A stretch of DNA of 64,000 bases from Deroplatys truncata (lineage: Eukaryota; Arthropoda; Insecta; Mantodea; Mantidae): positions 260,657,816 through 260,721,815 of the forward strand of contig CM060975.1 in NCBI GenBank assembly GCA_030765065.1, read 5' to 3'. This document shows positions 60,036 to 64,000 of the stretch, piece by piece; within the stretch, counting starts at the first letter, position 1, and each line of letters starts with the position of its first letter. Made by a program: the position numbers and the translations under genes. The notes below the pieces were generated by a model, which worked only from the letters and a program-made list of their open reading frames with translations, did no database searches and was not told the origin of the DNA.

Positions 60036-61324
60036 TAAACAGACATGTTCCATCATTTGTAGTAATCGATGCATCTGGCTTGTTTACATTAAAGAAGTGT
60101 TTTTGTGACTTATAGGGTATCCGAATGCAATTGCCAGCAATGGATTGTGAAAATTCCAAGACTGAATGCAATTTCCGGTGCATATCGTTACATGTGTCTG
60201 AAAGTAGTTTCCATATATTGTTATGCTTTGCAAAATTATAATTGTTTCTTATTCAACAAATTTATTTATTACCAAAAATATTGTAGAATTTCAGAAGTCT
60301 AAACTTTTGAACTGACTAGTTTTTGTACTTTCTGCAATGTGTAACCCAGAACACCAAACGCAGCGGCACAGTATTCTCCACCAGGAGCAACTATCAAGTT
60401 TAATTCAGCAAATTCCGTTGATCTTGATGTCGGGTTGTTTTTCGCTTAATGCAGACTTTGTGTTATAAGCGCTAAAGCAGAAATTCCATAGCTCGTAGGG
60501 CGAGGATGTTTTCAGCGTGCTCGTAAAGCAGAAAGGTTTGGATAACATTCCAGGAAGCGACGTCCCTCTGAGTACGAACATACATCCGCTTGTAGCTTTA
60601 CGCTCAACGAAAAAAGAACATCCGTGAAGCCAAGAATCCCTGAGCCGCTATCTACACGAATTTGAAACTACACCCTTTTGTGAACGTATTTCGAGCTCTC
60701 TGTACCATTCTGCTTTCTACGTGGCACCTTGATATGGAATTAAACTGCGGAAGCAAGTGTAAAGCCTAATATAATAAATCTCATGCGAGTATAATTTGCT
60801 GGAGATTCAAACAAAAATGAGCTGAGCCCTGAACTTTTCTTGCGTTACTCCTTTATGACGGCCAAAGTGCTTTGTTAGCAGTTTTTGTGTAATTTTTGTT
60901 ATTTTTAATGCCAAGAATGACTATTCTTTAAAATTCATTTTCCTTGAAAATTTATTTCCCAAAAACGGATGTACCTCATGTATTGGCCATGACGATGTAG
61001 TAACTCTTAATTATATATTATTTTTTCTTATGCTCAACTTTATTCTGTGTTCTGTTCCCTTATACAAAACATTTTATCCCCAAAAATAAAGAAAAAGTTA
61101 TAAAATATTTCGATAATCCATTTCAAAATGTGTGTAATAAAATACATAATCATACGGAATTTTTCGGTGTTTATTCCACTCTAGATATAATATATGCCGG
61201 CTTAAAATAAAAACATAAACACGGCAATTTAACGTGGGAAATCAGTTTTCTTGAGCAAATACCTTAGTTTATTTTAATAAGAATTAAAAGATTAATTCGA
61301 AACCATATTAAAAGAACAGATAAA
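60036..61324. other. Unassigned AT-rich stretch
   Basis: No recognisable gene. The right part may be decayed 5' LINE sequence leading into the fragment at 61325. Confidence 0.4.
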
Positions 61325-61985
61325 CATTGTCTACAAAGAAGTGTATTTATATTAAATGAAACAACCACAAAGTATAACTTAGAAATATCAGAAAGCAAAA
61401 CAAGTCACGCTTTCTGTGGCAAAAAACTAATTACAATTAAAATAATTATAAACGATAAAACAGTGGAGCAAGTAATGAATTTTATGGATGTATCAGTTGG
61501 CCTTAATAAAACAAAAAAATAACAAAAATGAGCTTATTTCAACAGATATGTGAGGCAATTAAAAGTTCATTAATAAGAAAGGAAGAGGAACTGTTGAAAT
61601 TTTACAATGTATTAGCGATACCAATGCTGTTATATGGGTTGGAATGTTGGATAATATATGATAATATAAAGCCCTAGAAAGAAGAATAGAGGTAGCTGAA
61701 TTGAGGTATTTAAAATATGCAGCAGAATGTACTTAATTGGATATAAAGGAAAATGAAGAAATTCGAAATAAAATTCAAAAGTTTATATAATGCACAGGAT
61801 TGAACAATATCAAAAAAATTGGTATGAACATGTATTAAGGATGGAAATAGAACCTATACCTCTGAATATTTTAAAATATAAACCGAATGGTAAAGTAATT
61901 CATGCCTGACCTAATGAGAGATGGATCGACCAGTTATTTAATTTAAATGGAGCTAGAACAGAATAGCAGTGGTATAATTCTTGAA
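61325..61985 (+). pseudogene. LINE ORF2 C-terminal remnant
   Basis: Broken frames in order: TKYNLEISESKTSHAFCGKK, IIINDKTVEQVMNF, KFYNVLAIPMLLYGLECWII, ALERRIEVAELRYLKYAAEC, IKENEEIRNKIQKF, YQKNWYEHVLRME, ILKYKPNGK and NERWIDQLF. This is the standard region downstream of the RT catalytic block in a widespread insect LINE protein (K-x-N-x-x-I-S-x-x-K-T, L-x-x-Y-G-x-E-C-W, R-I-E-x-x-E-x-R, W-x-x-H-V-L-R-M). It belongs to a different lineage from the Jockey-like copy at 35.7-37.5 kb. Many stops and frameshifts. Confidence 0.75.
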
Positions 61986-62304
61986 GAACGATGATGATCT
62001 AATGAAGAAATAAACGTTTCCATATTACTTCCGTATTTCGTATGCAAAATAAGCATCACAATGACGTGCTGCTTTTGGATTCTATATCTTTTTAATGCCC
62101 TTAAAATATTCTTGTAAAAATTATCTCTAAAAGCATCAGGGAGAGAAATAGATAGAGTATCTGAGAAAACAGATTTAACATGTTAAATCGCGGTTTCCAG
62201 TACTTGATTTTAAAATGTATGTGCTGCCCACTGTATCAAAATCATGCAACATTTTATTATAGAAATGTTTAGAAATGTCAATCAAATAACTTGAATGAAT
62301 GAGT
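61986..62304. other. Unassigned sequence
   Basis: May include LINE 3' untranslated sequence; no clear landmark. Confidence 0.35.
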
Positions 62305-62440
62305 TGATTTTTATTTATGGACCCTCCTTAACCCCATTCTATATCGGGCGTGAAAGACTGGAAATTTTGATCAGAAGCCTCAGGTTTGAGGTTCTTTTGT
62401 GTGCCGTAAATCTACAATCCTGAACCACCAGCAATGTATG
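62305..62440 (-). mobile_element. SINE1 3' fragment (head missing)
   Basis: Read on the minus strand: GATTTACGGCACACAAAAGA, TCTTTCACGCCCGATATAG, then CCATAAATAAAAATC. It starts at almost the same internal point as the headless copy at 26107. Confidence 0.65.
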
Positions 62441-62832
62441 TGGAAAGGGATACATATTAATTTTATTCAATAAAGCCGAAATTAATTAATATCTTAGAAA
62501 TGCGATTAAATATTGAAACTTTACCTCCTAACGTCTATGAAGGAACCTAAGTTTTTAATCCTTAATATATTTCACATCATTTCTCCCTCAAGATTTGTTT
62601 TATCTCTCTTTCTGTTATTAAATCAGCTTGCAGTCTTTCCGAGTTAACACATTAAACGCTCGTTAAATGTATAGAACTGAAGGGGAAAATGTCCTGAATA
62701 CAGGTAATATTTTGTATTTTGGTACGTAGAGATTTTTATAAAACCGTATGTAGCTGTTAACGTTTTAGTATTCAAAATTAGTTTAAAAACTGAAGAATGT
62801 ATTTTATTCACGCCTTTTTTAACTGGAAAAAA
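62441..62832. other. Unassigned sequence
   Basis: No recognisable feature. Confidence 0.4.
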
Positions 62833-63360
62833 TCCTGTGTTAGGCTCACCTGACTTTCTCTGTCTATTCCTAACAAAATGTTTCTATAAAAACTTGTTCC
62901 TCAATCTACATCATGCTAATTGAAATAAATATTTGCAGAAATTGTCTTATTGAAAATTTCCTTATAGGTGTGCTGGGATTAGGGGAATGCAGTAGGTTTT
63001 AAGCCATAGTCAAATCTTTTAACACCGGATCGCTATGTTATGACTTTGAAATTCCGTTCTGTTGGCACGCCAAGAGAATAAACGAATAACGATTTTCCCT
63101 TTAAGAAAAGTAAATATTTGAAAATTTAAACCAAAAACAAAGTATATATCAGAAGTAGTTAATTCCACAAAAGTTGTATTTGGCATTGATTGTGTGCTTT
63201 AATGAGATCCTCGTTTGTATGTAGTATAATGTTGTCCATCTCTTGCGGTTTACCTGTTCTGCAAAACTCATCCAAAATGAAGAGTACTTCATAGGCTATT
63301 CCCAGAAAATTCAATATACATTTCATTTGTCATGAAAATATCTTAGACATCTTACAAATG
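62833..63360 (+). mobile_element. R1 copy, 5' part only
   Basis: Starts TCCTGTGTTAGGCTCACCTG after AAAAAA, followed by ACTTTCTCTGTC, and runs to ATGAAAATATCTTAGACATC. The microsatellite and hairpin end are missing. Confidence 0.65.
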
Positions 63361-63949
63361 CAGTTAAATCAAAATGAAAGTTTATTCAAAAGTCATTGCT
63401 CAGTGCGGTGCAATATGCCAAATTCTTTAAGTTTTAAGATCATAACTATTAATACTCCTAATATATTTAGCATGAAAGAGCGTTTTACTTTTATCTTTAA
63501 ACTTTTATTTTTTTATTTAGGATTAAGAGTTTTCTTGTAAAGGTTAAAGTAAGTAAAATGTTGGAATATCAGTCATTTTCTTCATTCAAGTCATGATTAA
63601 GTGTGGGCTGTAGGGACAAATTAGAGTCTAGCATTCCTTATATGGTTATTTCTTTAGAGAAGACAAATCCCATCGTATAAAGACCTCCATAATACAAAGT
63701 AAGCGCGTAGTGCTATTCTTGAGATAATGGGGTTAAGCCGGAGGCTCTATTAGGTGGAATAGTGGAACTCGGTAAGCAACTAGACTTGGGCGTGGCGCCA
63801 TACTTCACATCTGTAGACAAAGGTAATTTCTCAACGTCATACAATCTTTCAACAATAAGTAAAATGGTTTGCTTACTATTTTCTTGTAACTTCTTACTCT
63901 TTAGTTGTATTAAATCCTCACTATTTTATAACCTCTGTGCTTTTATGAA
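63361..63949. other. Unassigned sequence
   Basis: Small open frames at 63358-63540 and 63762-63965 have no recognised motif. Confidence 0.4.
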
Positions 63950-64000
63950 AATTAAATTAAGTTAAATTAAATTGAGTTTTATTTGTGAACGCTCTTGAAC
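63950..64000 (-). mobile_element. SINE1 tail at window edge
   Basis: The minus strand reads GTTCAAGAGCGTTCACAAAT then AAAACTCAATTTAATTT, the SINE1 3' end. The rest lies beyond the window. Confidence 0.6.

Noticed and set aside
1..64000. CRISPR arrays, bacterial operons, riboswitches, phage genes
   Set aside because: No regularly spaced direct repeats with unique spacers and no prokaryotic gene organisation; the window is eukaryotic.

Overview
The window reads as non-coding, AT-rich insect nuclear DNA, most likely intronic and intergenic. It is packed with decayed transposable elements and simple repeats. There are no operons, ribosome-binding sites or bacterial-style genes, and almost all open frames are short chance ORFs. 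Insect origin is inferred from the transposase types (Tc1-like elements and a DUF4817-type mariner relative), from tRNA-headed SINEs, and from a dipeptidase exon that resembles insect homologues. A large repeat-rich polyneopteran genome (cockroach, termite or stick-insect type) would fit, but that is a guess.

The only host coding sequence I can support is one exon on the + strand at 35130-35286. It carries the HNDLPW metal-site start of membrane dipeptidase (peptidase family M19) and has good splice sites at both ends (phase 2 acceptor, phase 0 donor). I could not find the neighbouring exons, so much of the flanking sequence may be intron of that gene.

The dominant repeat, called R1 here, is about 0.85-0.94 kb and is present in some 14 copies or fragments in both orientations. 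Its full copies share a TC 5' end next to an A-rich flank, inner inverted repeats (ACTTTCTCTAC), a TG/CA microsatellite, and a small hairpin about 10 nt from a GTAA end. These features suggest a non-autonomous Helitron/Helentron-like (HINE-like) family. In two places its 3' module is repeated in tandem.

Layout: LTR-like sequence (0.9-1.8 kb); solo LTR X1 (2.6-3.1 kb); R1 (4.2-5.1 kb); a long unassigned stretch (5-10 kb); R1 fragments (10.2, 13.3, 16.1-17.9 kb) with SINE1 at 14.6 kb; X2 (18.6-19.2 kb); R1 copies (21.7, 23.5, 25.1 kb); Tc1/mariner pseudogene (26.4-27.3 kb); X3 (28.0-28.6 kb); SINE2 dimer split by SINE3 (29.0-29.8 kb); LTR Y1 (32.8-33.7 kb); R1 (33.7 kb); dipeptidase exon (35.1 kb); LINE split by R1 (35.7-37.5 kb); SINE1 (38.5 kb); Tc1 copy (39.8-41.2 kb); R1 split by LTR Y2 (41.8-43.6 kb); transposase relic (46.9-47.9 kb); LTR-like end Y4 (47.9-48.3 kb); X4 split by Tc1 (50.9-52.5 kb); internally deleted transposase (52.5-52.9 kb); SINE2/SINE3 cluster (53.3-54.1 kb); R1 (54.8 kb); hAT element with intact 8-bp duplication (56.2-57.3 kb); SINE2 (57.5 kb); SINE1 (59.7 kb); LINE remnant (61.3-62.0 kb); R1 (62.8 kb); SINE1 tail at the right edge.

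Nothing indicates a working multi-gene system. The value of the window lies in the dipeptidase exon, the R1 family structure, and a clear set of nested insertions that gives the relative age of the families.
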